The translations under genes and the position numbers were made by a program. Of a DNA stretch of 64,000 nucleotides, positions 10,734-60,693 are shown piece by piece (positions within the stretch are counted from its first letter, which is position 1; each line of letters begins with the position of its first letter). A model generated the notes under the pieces. The model searched no databases and was not told where the DNA came from. It worked only from the letters and a program-made list of their open reading frames with translations. This stretch comes from Bradysia coprophila (taxonomy: Eukaryota; Arthropoda; Insecta; Diptera; Sciaridae), in assembly GCF_014529535.1 (NCBI RefSeq), contig NW_023503584.1, positions 2,143,005 through 2,207,004 of the forward strand, written 5' to 3'.

Positions 10734-13164
10734 ATGCTAAAAGTAGAATGGGCACCACTAAATGTACCGCTTCGCCGGCGTTTACAAACTATCTCCGTTG
10801 CGATCGAAATGTTCTTGGTAGTACTCGGCAATGTTGCTGCCCTAATTGTATTCGGTTTGTTATTGGTAAGTTGAATATGGAGAAATGACGATCCACAATT
10901 GTTTCCCAAATATGATACGATGCAAAATGTTATCCGAAATTTTTTGATTATTTTGTATGATTTGTTGAAATGCGTATTGGTATAACATACATGATGACTT
11001 AGCAGACATGTTACAGACGACAAGCTTATGACCAGTATTTTTACCAGGTCTATTACTTCCATCAAAGAAAGTGTTTTTAATCTGTTAATTTCATATCTTG
11101 TACTTCAATTTGTTTAACAATAATGACCATTATAGCCGCATGTGACAGGTTAAAAGTGAAAAGTCACCACGCTTTAGATACGGTTAAGAGACGGATTTCA
11201 ATTTTACTGTTGTTGTCATTCGGCTGGCTGGTATCATGTATAGAGAAAGACGCGAACAGGTGTCATAAAGATATAAAAAATAGTCAGCACATAGATAACC
11301 CACTCAGTTTAAATATTTAGTAAGCTCGAAGTGAACTTTAACAACGGGATATCATTTCGAAGCGAAACCGTTTATCGTTTCACAGACGATAATCATTATC
11401 GAATCTCCTGATTTGGATTTATTAGTGCCCCTTCACACTTTGAGTCCTCAATAAAGCCACTCCTCGGTGTAAAGGCCGCGTCATGTGTAATCTCACGATC
11501 GGATACGAAAAGCATCTGTTGTACGACTTTTACGTTTGAGCTCTAGAGAAGGGCATCATAGAGCCTTAGTGTATGTCTGGTCTGTATCGTCACAAATTGT
11601 AGAATATTAGTACAAAATGAAGAGTAGCATTTAAACGGCAATGTTTTATTGTAACAACAGGTAAAAAAATATTTTTAAATTCATTCTTCATTTACCACCA
11701 ATACCTTTCATTCCTAAACCAACTTGGTGGTCTCAAAGTGTCACGAGGCACTGGTATATAGCTAAACTTGCGAAGTGTATACTGTACATAGTATGCACGA
11801 TCTCAGTTCGAGCTCATCGTTTACTTTTGTCGTTGTTGTCCTCTAACAAATGAAACGACTTAGCTCAAAATAGGTTGTAAGGTTTTTATAGGTCCTATAA
11901 AAATGAACGTTCTTCTCTGACTAGTGCTGTCGTACAGTATGTATAAATGAATGTTTAAACAAATGAAGTACAAGATTTTGCATCAAACACTAGACGATAC
12001 GTATGCATACATGTTAATCATTTCCATTTGATTTTCAGTTTAAAGGAAATACAGTCATTCGAGTGCTGTGCGTCGTGTATATGGGTTTCATGTACTATGA
12101 TAGAGATGCCGGTAAAAATGGAGGCCGTGGTTTCGGGTAAAATTAAAAATTTCAGCAACAAACAGGCAGTGCTTTCCTAACGTTCATACATACACAGGTC
12201 TCAATGGTTTCGCAGCCTAACGATTTGGAGCTATTTTGTTGAATATTTCCCCATCGACTTGGTAAAAACTGTGGACATCGATGCCAACCAAAACTACATT
12301 TTCGCCATGTTTCCACATGGTGTGCTGAGTTCCAGTGCCTTTGGCAATTTCAATACGAATTATTCGAAATGGAAAACCTTATTCCCGGGCATCCGATCAA
12401 AAATAATGACGCTCGACTTTCATTTCTACGTGCCGTTGTTCCGAGAAGTTGTGCTTGCTTGGGGCATGGGATCGTGTGCAGCTCAGAGTATTAAAAAGCT
12501 GCTGAGACAATCGAATGATATTAAAAGCGAGGAAAATAGAGACGGATATACATCGAATGCTGTGCTGATATTTGTTGGAGGTGCTCAAGAAGGTGAATTG
12601 TCCGAAATGGCTGTTAGCGATAATTTTCCAGATTTTTTCTTTATCTTAAATTCGGTTTCAGCTCTTTACTGCCATCCACGAAACTACACCCTTGTTCTGA
12701 AGAAACGCAAAGGTTTTATTAAATTGGCAATAGCAACCGGCTCATCGTTAGTACCATGCATATCCTTTAACGAAGTGGATATATTCGATCAGCCGGCCAA
12801 TCCGCCCGGTTCAAAGATGCGAAAGTTTCAAGACTATATTCGCAGTGTTACTGGTGTAACACCGGTTTTGTTCAATGGCCGCGGCTTCTTCCAATACTCT
12901 TACGGCTGGCTACCGAAACGTCGTGCTATAACAACCGTTGGTAAGTCGTATGCGACATACATAACCGTAACATGCGCTTATATTAAACTTATTTGTATGG
13001 TTCCAGTTGGATCGCCCTTGGTTGTTGAAAAGAATGAAAATCCATCACCGGAACAAGTCGATAAATTACACGATCGGTTTTGCGAACATTTGAATGATTT
13101 ATTCGAAACGCATAAGGCTAAGTACATTGAGGACCATGAAGAAGTTCATTTGAATATTATTTAG
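10734..13164 (+). CDS. DGAT2/MOGAT-family acyltransferase
   Basis: Four exons: 10734-10865, 12039-12136, 12198-12940 and 13007-13164; all junctions are GT-AG and in frame, giving 376 aa. The family esterifies diacylglycerol or monoacylglycerol with fatty acyl-CoA at the ER in triacylglycerol synthesis. Two hydrophobic segments lie near the N-terminus (about residues 18-44 and 50-62). The YFP motif is at 93-95. The usual HPHG catalytic block is FPHG at 115-118, so the first His is replaced by Phe while the second is kept. Further family blocks are VLIFVGGAQEGEL, LKKRKGFIKLAIATG and NGRGFFQYSYGWLPKRR, then a C-terminal PSPEQVDKLHDRF. The start is the first in-frame ATG with a good context (aaaaATG). 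DGAT2, MOGAT and wax synthase activities cannot be separated here. Confidence 0.88.
11010..11149 (-). mobile_element. TATCGATA-family MITE, deletion copy D, in an acyltransferase intron
   Basis: Both ends match the family TIR (gttacagacgac at 11010 and gccgcatgtgacagg to 11149). Internal motifs are on the minus strand; the TATCGATA end segment is missing. Confidence 0.65.
11940..12000 (+). mobile_element. TATCGATA-family MITE, fragment E
   Basis: Contains gtttaaacaaatgaagtaca and the following agattt, as in the intact copies. Confidence 0.4.
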
Positions 13165-14290
13165 GGCGGCTGTGATGGATTCAATTATACCAAAAATTTA
13201 CATTAGTTCGTTACACGATCGTTTTTTAAGTAAAAAAAAATTGTTAGTAAATATAGCCTATAAGTTAAACGTAATTTTGTACATTGAACATCCGTTTTGT
13301 ATACCAAAAATTCTTCTTAATTGCGTCGTAATTAAAACGAAAATTAAGTGAAAATCGACGGTGTTTTCTTTTTGTTGAAAAATTATGATTCACTGCTCGG
13401 CTCAGTAATTTGCAACGCCAAATGGTACACGGAAATTTCAGAAGGACATGATTACAGTAATATACTTAGCCCAAAACCTGCAGTCGATTTGCCTAGCAAA
13501 CGTAAATCCGCTAAACTTTGATACTGGCCTACAGGTTTGCAAATCTACATCAGAGGCACCGGTACTTAGCTAAAATTGTAGCCTACATTTGTGTGCCTCA
13601 TATTTCACTTTTGATGATATCTTTCCATCAGAAGTTCCTTAGAGGCTCTAGGACTAAATAAATCCGGACATAATAACTCGAGTATACTAGGATCTAGTCG
13701 TATAGTTGAGTATAGTTGAATATACCTTCGGGCACTGTTAAGGAGTCAATTCTAGCTACCGATTTATCTTCAACGTAAATTTGCAGTCTTGAAGTAACGA
13801 ATCTTTCTGCTACAAATTTTTGGAAGTCTTAATGTGTAAGCATATGAGTTGGACGAATCCTTGCTTTCCTACTTTCGCCTTCGGCTCGGATATGCAAACT
13901 CTACCCTTGTCAAAATAACAGTTTTCAAACCTTGGCGCTTAAGCATACACTTGTGAGTTCCGCTCGTATCACAAATTGATCCCTCATGAATGACTTTCGC
14001 AGGGCCCAATGTTATTATTAACTATTAATTGACAGTTTATAGTCGAAAAAGTCTCAATAAGAAATGGAGCACGATCAATTTGAAAAGAAAGGACCAAGTC
14101 CAACCAAAGGGAGAAAAGTTGAACCAAAACGGACTTCAACAGACTATGAGAAGCTATCAGCTGCAGATTTAAAAGAAGAAGGCCATTCTTCGAAGGCCAA
14201 CTCGGAAAGACCTCGTTGCCGGCTGTTTGGATCAACGAAGCGTAAGTTGTGATCTATAATATAAAACACAAAGACGGTGCACCTCATCTC
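13165..14290. other. Intergenic, no recognised gene
   Basis: A weak inverted repeat spans about 13838-13940 with a ccttcggctcgga loop. A 62-codon frame at 14064-14252 (Lys/Glu/Ser-rich) has no recognisable domain. Confidence 0.4.
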
Positions 14291-14410
14291 ACCTCGGTGC
14301 ACCACGGTTCACCTCGGTGCACCACGGTTCACCTCGGTGCACCACGGTTCACCTCGGTGCACCACGGTTCACCTCGGTGCACCACAGTTCACCTCGGTGC
14401 ACCATGGGCT
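14291..14410. repeat. Tandem repeat, six copies of a 20-bp unit containing GTGCAC
   Basis: acctcggtgc recurs at 14291, 14311, 14331, 14351, 14371 and 14391, each followed by accacggttc with rare changes. The palindrome ggtgcacc spans each half-unit junction. Confidence 0.9.
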
Positions 14411-14810
14411 ACCCGATGAGTCAGTGGACCAAACTCGCTAGGGTGTCTTTTTAAAACGACAGGTCAGCGAAAAAGTTCTTTGAATGCGCCCCAAGATACG
14501 GTGTGGTAGACCTCTTTACTTTAAACACAGTGGTACCTCGGCCTCCGATTGGTCAGAGGGCCATACCTCCGAGGATGTCTTTCAAAAACGAGACAGCCGT
14601 CAAACAGCAAGGAGCCGTCCCCTCCACAACAAAAAATTGTTTACTCATAAGTCTTGCTTCATCTAAGTAGAACAAAGCTTAACTTACGTATTTGAAATTT
14701 CACAGTGGAGTAACAGATATTCCAGGCGATTTTCTGATATTGGATCAATTGAATTGTACAGTCAAAGTCACTCATACCTCTTCAATCAGAGGGATGCAAT
14801 ATCGAGACAT

Positions 14811-16005
14811 CTTACACCTAACGTCACCTTGCGAGTTCAAACTTATATAAAATCATCTCTTTGGTAAGAGCTACAAAATACATATTAAAAGTCCTTATTT
14901 AGATTGAGAATATTTCTCACATACTAACTATGATAATGTCTTTTTATATCGATAGATTTTGATAGATTTTTTATCTAAGGCCTCTGAGCATGATTTGCGA
15001 ATACCAAACACGACCATAAGTTCTTCTTCGTTTTCTTCTTAATTTTGTTATTAAAAACAACGAAAACCACCGTGGCTATAAGCAAGTAATCTACCGAATT
15101 TATCAATAATTTTTTAGTCCAAGGTAAATTTTCTTTTCAATGGAAATTTAAATAAGCAAATCATGTATGGAAATTAACATAAACGGAAAATACTTGTGTC
15201 ACCTACGATTCGCGGATGATAGTGGTTTGATAGCAACAGATCTGGACCAAGCACAAGACATGTTACAAAATTTGTACGAAGAATCAAGCAAAGTCGGTCT
15301 CAAAATGAACTTATCGAAAACAAAAATCATGATAAACATGGATGATGACAGGGACATTCGGAAAACATAGGATGATTTTTAAAAGCAAAATTAACAACAG
15401 TGGTGAAGAGGAAAATTGTTGATTCGTGTGTCCTACCAATGCTGACGTATAAAGAAACATTAACACTAACGAAAGCATCCGAGAACAAGGTCAGAGTAGC
15501 ACAAAGAGCAATGGAATATAGTATGCTTAGGATTTCCCTAGAGATATCAGTGAATTGGGCAGGACACATTGCGAGAATGACAGCCGAACGTTGGACCAAA
15601 ACCATAATGAATTGGAGACCACCAATGACACAACCAATATGCAGGTCCCAGAAAGATGGACGAACTCCGATCAAGCTAATGGTGGGGACAAACTGGCAGT
15701 AAATGGCTATGGATCGTTCTGAATGGAAAACAAAGGAGGGGGCCTACATTGAATGTAGTACATTCAGCAGTGAATATCAACAGGATGATTAAGAAGAAAA
15801 CGAAGAAGAACTTATTCGCAAATCATGGTCAGAGGTCTTAAAAGGAAAATCTATCAAAATCTATAGATATAAAAAGGCATTATCGTAGTTACTATGTGAA
15901 AGTTATTCTCAATCTAAATAAGGACTTTTAATATGTATTTTGTAGCTCTTACCAAAGAGATGATTTTATATAAGTTTGAACTTGCAAAGTGCCGTTAGGT
16001 GTAAG
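14811..16005. mobile_element. Foldback element with about 220-bp inverted repeats enclosing an RTE retrotransposon fragment
   Basis: The left arm 14811-15043 (starting cttacacctaacg) returns inverted at 15789-16005 with modest divergence and a 16-bp insertion in the left arm. Between the arms lies the reverse-transcriptase remnant described separately. The arm includes the gaagaag-type run expected at an RTE 3' end. Confidence 0.75.
15167..15775 (+). pseudogene. RTE-type non-LTR retrotransposon remnant (reverse transcriptase C-terminal part)
   Basis: 15167-15370 encodes the catalytic RT block, HLRFADDSGLIATDLDQAQ (FADD in place of YADD), then a KVGLKMNLSKTK block. A stop at 15368 and a frame change follow. 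15400-15702 encodes VDSCVLPMLTYKE, VRVAQRAMEYSML, NWAGHIARMTAERWTK and MNWRPP, the typical RTE C-terminal region, but the segment between ML and NWAGH is shortened relative to the family. A DRSEW motif follows in another frame near 15712. The endonuclease and the N-terminal part of RT are absent. It is a dead, internally deleted fragment. Confidence 0.85.
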
Positions 16006-16736
16006 TTAGTTGTGTCCGTTATTAAATAAAATTAAAATTAATATCATCAGTACAGCCCGGCTTAAGGCCGGGAATCAGTGCTAGTTTTTTTTGATAAAAA
16101 CAAAATCCCGGCCATTTAGCGGTGTGTTGTGCAATGAAGTGTTGTGATCATGTATCGTATGTCCGTTCGTTTGCAAAGTATCGCACGAAAGACTGAAAGA
16201 CTTATCAAATGAAAATCTTTAAGCAAAGAAATGCATGAATTTCAATGTGTACGTCTGCGATTTATTTGTACGTATTTTACACAGAATTCGAAAAATATTT
16301 TCCTTCAAAAAAACTTCTTTTATTGAACGACGTAGACTGCGTGGAAAAGGATTCTCTGCATGCATTTGATACTGTTTCCTGCTATTTGAATGAAATATTC
16401 GAAATGTTATACGAAACGTTACAGATTTGACTCTATAAAGTACTGTTGAACAATTCAAAGAACCAGCAATTCAAAACCAATTCACTCTATCCATCCATAG
16501 TTACCACTTGAGAATAACATTACGATAAGTGTCCGATAATATGAGTATTCTACGCTCCATATAATATGAATGAAAAACGTGAATTGGATTGAAATTATCG
16601 ATGTTTGTTTTCCAACTAAATCAGCCAGCCGGTCGAAGGATCTTTTTTCTTTTCTTTTATTAACTTGTTACCTATGATCTGTTACCGATGACAACTTCAC
16701 CGATCATCGACAAGGTCTGACTAAAACAATGTTTAA
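16006..16736. other. Intergenic, no recognised gene
   Basis: Overlapping open frames on both strands at 16219-16458 show no known domain. A small cccggcttaaggccggg hairpin lies near 16056-16072. Confidence 0.4.
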
Positions 16737-17815
16737 AACAAGGCATCAGAACAGTCGGAACGTTTGCTGCGACTTAGCCCCGTACGACCCGTAATCCTAT
16801 TTCGTCCGTAACCATAATACGTCCGCAGCCGTAATACGCCCGGAACCCTAATACGTCTACAACCCTCTAATGCGTCTGTTACCAAAATGCAAGTCAAGTT
16901 GGGCATGGTCAAATTTACTGAAAGTGTTCATTTTTAAAATTGCGCATAGCGCAATGACGAAAGCCCGTACGAAGTACCTCTCAAACAAAACCAACAATTT
17001 ACAATATTATTTTAGAAACCCAACATTTTTTGCCAACTTTCTATTAGGTATTCAATTATCTCTCAAATGAAACAAAAACTAGCAAAATCAGATGAGATTT
17101 ACTCGATTTATGTGCAAAAAACACTTAGGGCCGAGTAGCGGCCTTAGTCCAAGGGCCCAAATTTGAAACTTTTTTCGCCACGTTCTTTTCGGTATTCAAT
17201 TACCTTCCATAAAAAACTAAATCTGGCAAAATCGGATGAGATTTACTCGATTTATGTGCAAAAAACACTTAGGGCCGAGTAGCGGCCTTAGTCCAAGGGC
17301 CCAAATTTGAAACTTTTTTCGCCATCATTCTTTTCGGTATTCAATTACCTTCCATAAAAAACTAAATCTAGTAAAATCGGATGAGATTTACTCGATTTAT
17401 GTGCAAAAAACACTTAGGGCCGAGTAGCGGCCTTAGTCCAAGGGCCCAAATTTGAAACTTTTTTCGCCATCATTTCTATTCGGCATTCAATTATCTCTCA
17501 AATGAAACAAAAACTAGCAAAATCAGATGAGATTTACTCGATTTATGTGCAAAAAACACTTAGGGCCGAGTAGCGGCCTTAGTCCAAGGGCCCAAATTTG
17601 AAACTTTTTTCGCCATCATTCTTTTCGGTATTCAATTACCTTCCATAAAAAACTAAATCTAGCAAAATCGGATGAGATTTACTCGATGTATGTGGAAAAA
17701 ACACTTAGGGCCGAGTTACGACCTTTGAGCCCTCCCAACAAGCGCGCGTTGCATCCTACACAAAAACAATGTTCAGCAACTTTGTTCTACTCGTCAATAC
17801 CTTTCATTTAAGTTA
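16737..17815 (+). mobile_element. Repeat element with about five 145-bp internal tandem units (Helitron/DINE-like candidate)
   Basis: It starts aacaaggcatcagaacagtc and continues with cgtaatacgtcc-type words. A 145-bp unit then repeats: the phrase cttagggccgagtagcggcc recurs with its ggg at 17128, 17272, 17417 and 17563, with a decayed copy at 17708. A second, inverted copy of the element lies at about 32570-33436 with the same left end. The 3' part here stops within a segment that continues further in the other copy, so this copy is truncated. A central minisatellite of about 150 bp is typical of DINE-1/Helitron relatives; that assignment is an inference. Confidence 0.7.
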
Positions 17816-19308
17816 ATTAATTTATGCTAATATTTTGTGTGAGCTTCGATCCAATGTCATTTACCTAAAGACAAAATAATAATGTGAAATCATAATCGGA
17901 ACCGGCATGAGAACTACAAAATGATGGAAATATTTTTGTCACTAGCCAACGCACTTAGCGCAAGAATTCCTTTTAAAATTTTATTTAAATTTAATTCTGT
18001 AAAAGTTTCTGAATCGAAAGAATTTTACTGGGAAGCTGTTTTTGCTGAGAAGATTTAATTGCAAGTAGAAATCTTTTTTTTTCTGTTAAGTTGTTACGAA
18101 GAAACAGCGTAAAAAATAAAATTTTTAAGGCTCGGAAACGATTTTTTGAGTATGATATAATGCAAATATTAACGTCCAAAATTTACACTTTTCTGTAGTC
18201 ATATCATAAGATATCACAGGAGTAACCTTTGTAACACAGGAGTGCTAAAAAGTTCGAGTTGAAAATATTTCGTGTTTTCACCTCTAACGAAAAGTCATGC
18301 TAGACATCAAATAGAAATGTAGAAATATTATCTGCGAATAGTAAATATTTCATGATTAGAAAGAAAAGCATTTTACTTGGATTACATCTATTGAGGTTAC
18401 GAGCAACTTTAAGATTAATGTGCCAGAAAAGATTTTTCTTCTATTTTTCCGTTCACTTTCAGCCATGTCTAGTGAGATGGACCACGGTTAACACACTAAT
18501 CTAAATTTAGTTGAAAGTTTTGAATTAAGTTTAAGATGTTTACTTCCGTACAACATAAAAATGACTCAGCTTTTCGAAATTGGTTGATAATGTGAAAAAC
18601 CTTTAGAAAAGTATTCTTCTTAAGTTTTATAACGTCAAAAACCTTGAGGATTTCTAACCTTGCCGTAGGATAAAACTAAATAACGTCTGACAATAACCCT
18701 TATTTTAGGCGTAACTTTAGAATATTTCGCCAGAAAATTTGGTACACAAGAGCGGGTCGAATTTTTTGTGGGTCTTACTGGCAATCTTCTACGTCATATA
18801 GAAAAAAGAGAGGAAACACACTAGCACCTTACTCGTGTGCAAATGACGGGAAATTTTTGTTAAAAAAATCGGTTAAACGTTTTCGTTACCGGAAAATTTT
18901 GACTCGGATAACAGGATTCATACCTTGCATACGCGAGATCCTATACCTGAAATTAGGGAATAAACACCAAAATCATAATAAAAATCTCCTTACTTCAAAC
19001 TCAAATAGATACTCTTTAGTCTTAGATAATAATCTTCAATACAATTCGATTCACACAAATGAAATTGATATGGCCAAAGTTCTGTTGTCGGCAACATTCT
19101 GAATGCATAAATAACTCGTGAAATTCAATATCAAGAATCGACTCGATGTAGAAATAAACCTTCATGATTTTGCGTTGTTGATGTGGGAGCACTTGTATGA
19201 CTTCGGTAAATCCATGTTACCTGAACGCTGTTTTCTTATTTGGTCATTCAGAGTTTAACTGTAGTCTAGAACTATTGTTCAAAATCATTTTCTCGTAGTG
19301 AACATTCA
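17816..19308. other. Intergenic region upstream of KMO
   Basis: AT-rich, no repeat or exon recognised. The last few hundred bases should hold the KMO promoter and 5' UTR. Confidence 0.4.
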
Positions 19309-21659
19309 ATGATGTCCAAAGAAATTCGAAATAATCGAAATGATTCGATGAAAATTGTTATTGTGGGTGGTGGACTGGTACGTTATGCAAGGAACACATA
19401 ATTTACGAGATTTTATAAAAATTATTTTCATGTATCATTAGGTAGGCTCTCTAGCCGCTTTGCATCTGGGAAAAAGAGGATACGAAGTACATTTGTACGA
19501 ATATCGTGAGGGTAACTCATTGAACCTATAACTTTCTATGCGAAAAAAATATCTACAACTGGTGCATCCCTTCAGATATTCGTAAATCTCAACTGGTAGC
19601 CGGACGCAGTATAAATCTAGCATTATCAGCCAGAGGCAGGAGAGCATTAACTGAAGTCGGTTTAGAGGATCGTCTTCTTGATCATGGGATACCGATGCGG
19701 GGACGAATGTTACACGACATCAAAGGTCGCACAACGTTCGTGCCATATGACCGAAACACAAGACAGGTATGCCTTTCAAGGACCACTAATTGTTATATCT
19801 GTTATCGACAGCTTTATAACACAAATAAGCGTAGAGCTCAGACTTGTTCGGTTTTTTAAAGTAAAAATGACTGTTCTTTCTAATGAAGTAAAAGGGCTTC
19901 GATTCGAATCATATGAAGTGACAGATTAGATGTTTATGTACTATAGTAGTGCATGCTCTCTGTAAACGCTTAAGAATATAAAGAACTCTGACGATAACTT
20001 ATTTTTACCGTTTTAAGTGCATCTATTCCGTCGGAAGGAAACATTTAAACGAGATTCTTCTAACTGGTAAATCAAGCTTTCCTTCAGATGTGGCAAGAGA
20101 CTTACTTATAAGCTTTGGTTTTCTCCTTAGCTACCGAGAATTATCCGAATATTCATCTTCATTTCAATAACAAATTGACGTCGGCTAAACTCAAACATGG
20201 TGAACTGAACTTTACCAAGTAAGAAAAACACTAATTTGCGACTCTCCAGTTTTTAGCCTCGCACGAAGTACACAATCCGAAATTGAATAAATTCAAGAAT
20301 TTTTTCCGAGTATATCTCGTAGGCTTGACTATAGCCAGAAAATAAATTTCCACTGTTCCACTTCGTGCGAGGCTCCCAGACTGAACTTTTTTCACATAAG
20401 TCTTCTTGCATGTAGTCCAAATACGAAAGAGACTGTCCAAGTAAATGCTGACCTAGTAGTAGGCTGCGATGGAGCTTACAGTGCTATAAGAAAACACATG
20501 CTTCAGCAACATGGATTCGATTACAGCCAAACCTACATCGAGCATGGATATATTGAGCTCTGTATACCGTCAAAGGATAACGAGGTGAGAATGATGCGAT
20601 AAATATTTGAACTCTATCTTATTGACACCGTTCATTGCATGGTATCGGTAACATAGTTCGCAATGCCAAAAAATTTCCTACATATCTGGCCGCGAGGTAA
20701 ATTCATGATGATAGCCTTGCCGAATCAGGTAAGATGAAAATTTTCATAAAAAATCGATTCGTAAACTCACATGCATCCATATCAGGACAAAACATGGACT
20801 GTGACGCTTTTCATGCCATTTAAGAATTTTGAAAAACTGAAATCGTCGCATGATATTCTGCTGTTTTTCGAAAAATATTTTGCTGATGCTATCCCGTTGA
20901 TTGGCGAGAAACGGCTCATAGAAGATTTTGCGAAAACGAAACCTCAACACTTAGTTTCAGTAAAGGTTCGGACACAACGCCCATTAAAATTTAAGAAACG
21001 ACGAGCATTCATGGGAGATTAAAATAATTTTTTAGTGTCATCCGTATCACATCGACTCCAAAGTACTGCTAATGGGTGACGCAGCCCATGCAATGGTTCC
21101 GTTTTTCGGACAGGGAATGAATGCTGGTTTCGAAGACTGCACTTTGCTCAGTCAAATTCTCGATAAAAATGGTGACGACTTAAAAGCTACATTGGCTGAA
21201 TTTAGTGAGACACGATGGGAAAATGCACATACCATTTGTGACTTAGCCATGTACAACTATGTAGAGGTGCGCAATAATTACCAGAAATTTATTGGGAATG
21301 TGAATGTTAACACTTTGTTGCTGAATTATGGAATTGTAGATGCGCGACTTGGTCACAAGATTTTCATTTCGAGTTCGAAAGTCCGTTGATGACTTCTTAT
21401 TTTGGATGATGCCGAACAGATGGATGCCGCTGTACAATTCTGTGTCCTTCTCTCACATGCCGTATAAAAAATGTTTGGAGAATCGGAAGTGGCAGGATAA
21501 TGTAGCGTGTTGCGCAACATGATTTGTATTTTTGTCGAAGTTATTATTTGTTACTTTCAGATCCTTAATCGTACAATGTTGTCATTAGCTGGAGCTTTAC
21601 TCGCTACCGTGACCTACGCCTGCGTTGCTTCCATTAAATATTCGATTTTCTGTAATTGA
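19309..21659 (+). CDS. cn: Kynurenine 3-monooxygenase (cinnabar orthologue)
   Basis: Eleven exons: 19309-19377, 19442-19511, 19576-19766, 20018-20066, 20131-20218, 20416-20584, 20657-20728, 20786-20965, 21036-21266, 21340-21501 and 21561-21659. The phases agree and give 459 aa, close to the usual length of about 465. The enzyme is an FAD/NADPH hydroxylase of the outer mitochondrial membrane that makes 3-hydroxykynurenine for ommochrome eye pigment. The N-terminal FAD fold has [16 protein letters not shown] (GGGLVG at residues 20-25), then [16 protein letters not shown]. Further KMO blocks are [12 protein letters not shown], a [21 protein letters not shown] block (310-330), and [15 protein letters not shown] near the end. 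A C-terminal hydrophobic helix ([18 protein letters not shown]) fits the membrane anchor. Two adjacent ATGs open the frame. AATAAA is at 21687-21692. It appears intact. Confidence 0.95.
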
Positions 21660-22430
21660 CTGATTTGCTTATCGATGGACGACAAAAATAAAGTACTAGA
21701 TTGAGTATAATGTGTGCTTTGATTGCAAAATACAAGATTTTTTAGTCTTTCACACACGGCTATTCATCTGTTATCGATAACGACGACAAAAATAATGACA
21801 AGCTCAGGGTAATATAGTCATTTATATAGTAAAATGCATGTTAAACAAATTGAAGTACAAGATTTGAAATCAACAGATTAAAAATACTTTGATCATGTTA
21901 GCAAGCATGTTAGTCTATCTTTAGGTAGAACTATTTTTAAAATTACCTCTGCCTGCCTTCAATGTACTTCATTAGTTCTACATCCAAATCTTCATCAAAA
22001 TGGACGTATGTGCCCCCATTAATATTCATATTGAACCGACATAATTTTTATGCTGCCCAACAATCATAGATTTCCATCATACTCGCACGTATCGACACGC
22101 ACACAGGGAAAACCCCGTACCCATCTTTGTTATTTTTCCATCATCGTTGATCTATTTTTGGAGAAATGTCTGACGATTATCCAACGATTCATATAGACAC
22201 GATCGCCTATAATATTCCCCAAGGCAATGAGCAACAAGTGTGGTTTAAATTGACGGAATTAAAATGCACAGGGCATGCGTATGAAAAATTGAAAACCGAA
22301 AAAGAAAACAGATTTTAATTCAATCAGTCAGATCTCGTCGCGACGTCTTTAAAAAAACGGTCAGTTACGAGCGGGCTTTTCAAGTGAGCGGATCGAACTA
22401 TCCATCGTCCGCGACAAAAAAACGTTCGAT
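21660..22430. other. Intergenic gap between KMO and the multi-thioredoxin gene
   Basis: Holds the KMO polyadenylation signal, MITE copy F, and the presumed promoter and 5' UTR of the thioredoxin gene next to 22431. Confidence 0.5.
21747..21915 (+). mobile_element. TATCGATA-family MITE, copy F
   Basis: Starts ctttcacacacggc, then tcatctgttatcgataacga, and carries the internal gttaaacaaattgaagtaca motif. Nearly identical to the reverse complement of copy J; its 3' end is truncated. Confidence 0.75.
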
Positions 22431-60144
<37,714 letters not shown>

Positions 60145-60693
60145 AGTAGTTCTGAGCCGACTTTTCGAAAATTTTTGTATTTGTTATTGCTGAGGGGACA
60201 TCTATAGCCATTGTCTATTTATCTTTTGATTTCTGCATGGGGAGCCCAACAGTCATGTACATAGAATGCCAAAATAAAATGAATTAATTGCTGTGTACCA
60301 TTTGGAAACTCTTATTTTTTGGGCGAAATACGAGTCCAGCAAACTTTCTAATTCACTTCTAAGACGAGCCTTCATCGCAAATCCAATTAGAGCTCTTAGT
60401 TATCAATTTTCCAGTCTCCCGATTTTTCTCTTTTCATTAGATGTAACTCTCAATCCATTTCACTCTTTTATGACTCTTGGCTAAACAATCTCTGACCAAA
60501 TTTTTCTTAGTTTTCCTTAATTTATTCTATGTACATGATAAACACAATTGAAAGTCGAACATAGATGGACATTGGACCTCACAATTTTAATTTATTTATT
60601 TTAAAAAAAATTCAAGACACTACGAGTCCCCCTTGCTATCCTACCGAATTATGAAATTGTAGGTACCAGTACTTGTTGTGTTCATTATAAATT
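60145..60693. other. Gap between convergent genes
   Basis: 3' UTR and poly(A) signal of the thioredoxin gene, then AT-rich sequence probably in the 3' UTR of the minus-strand exon. Confidence 0.45.

Noticed and set aside
12397..12588. Minus-strand frame in the acyltransferase
   Set aside because: Shadow of the conserved coding exon on the plus strand.
14064..14252. Small Lys/Glu-rich open frame
   Set aside because: No recognisable domain or splice context; a short transcript cannot be excluded.
14291..14410. CRISPR array
   Set aside because: The units are contiguous, without unique spacers, in a eukaryotic genome.
17040..17720. CRISPR or rDNA spacer repeat
   Set aside because: 145-bp units in direct contact inside a dispersed element that recurs at 32570-33436.
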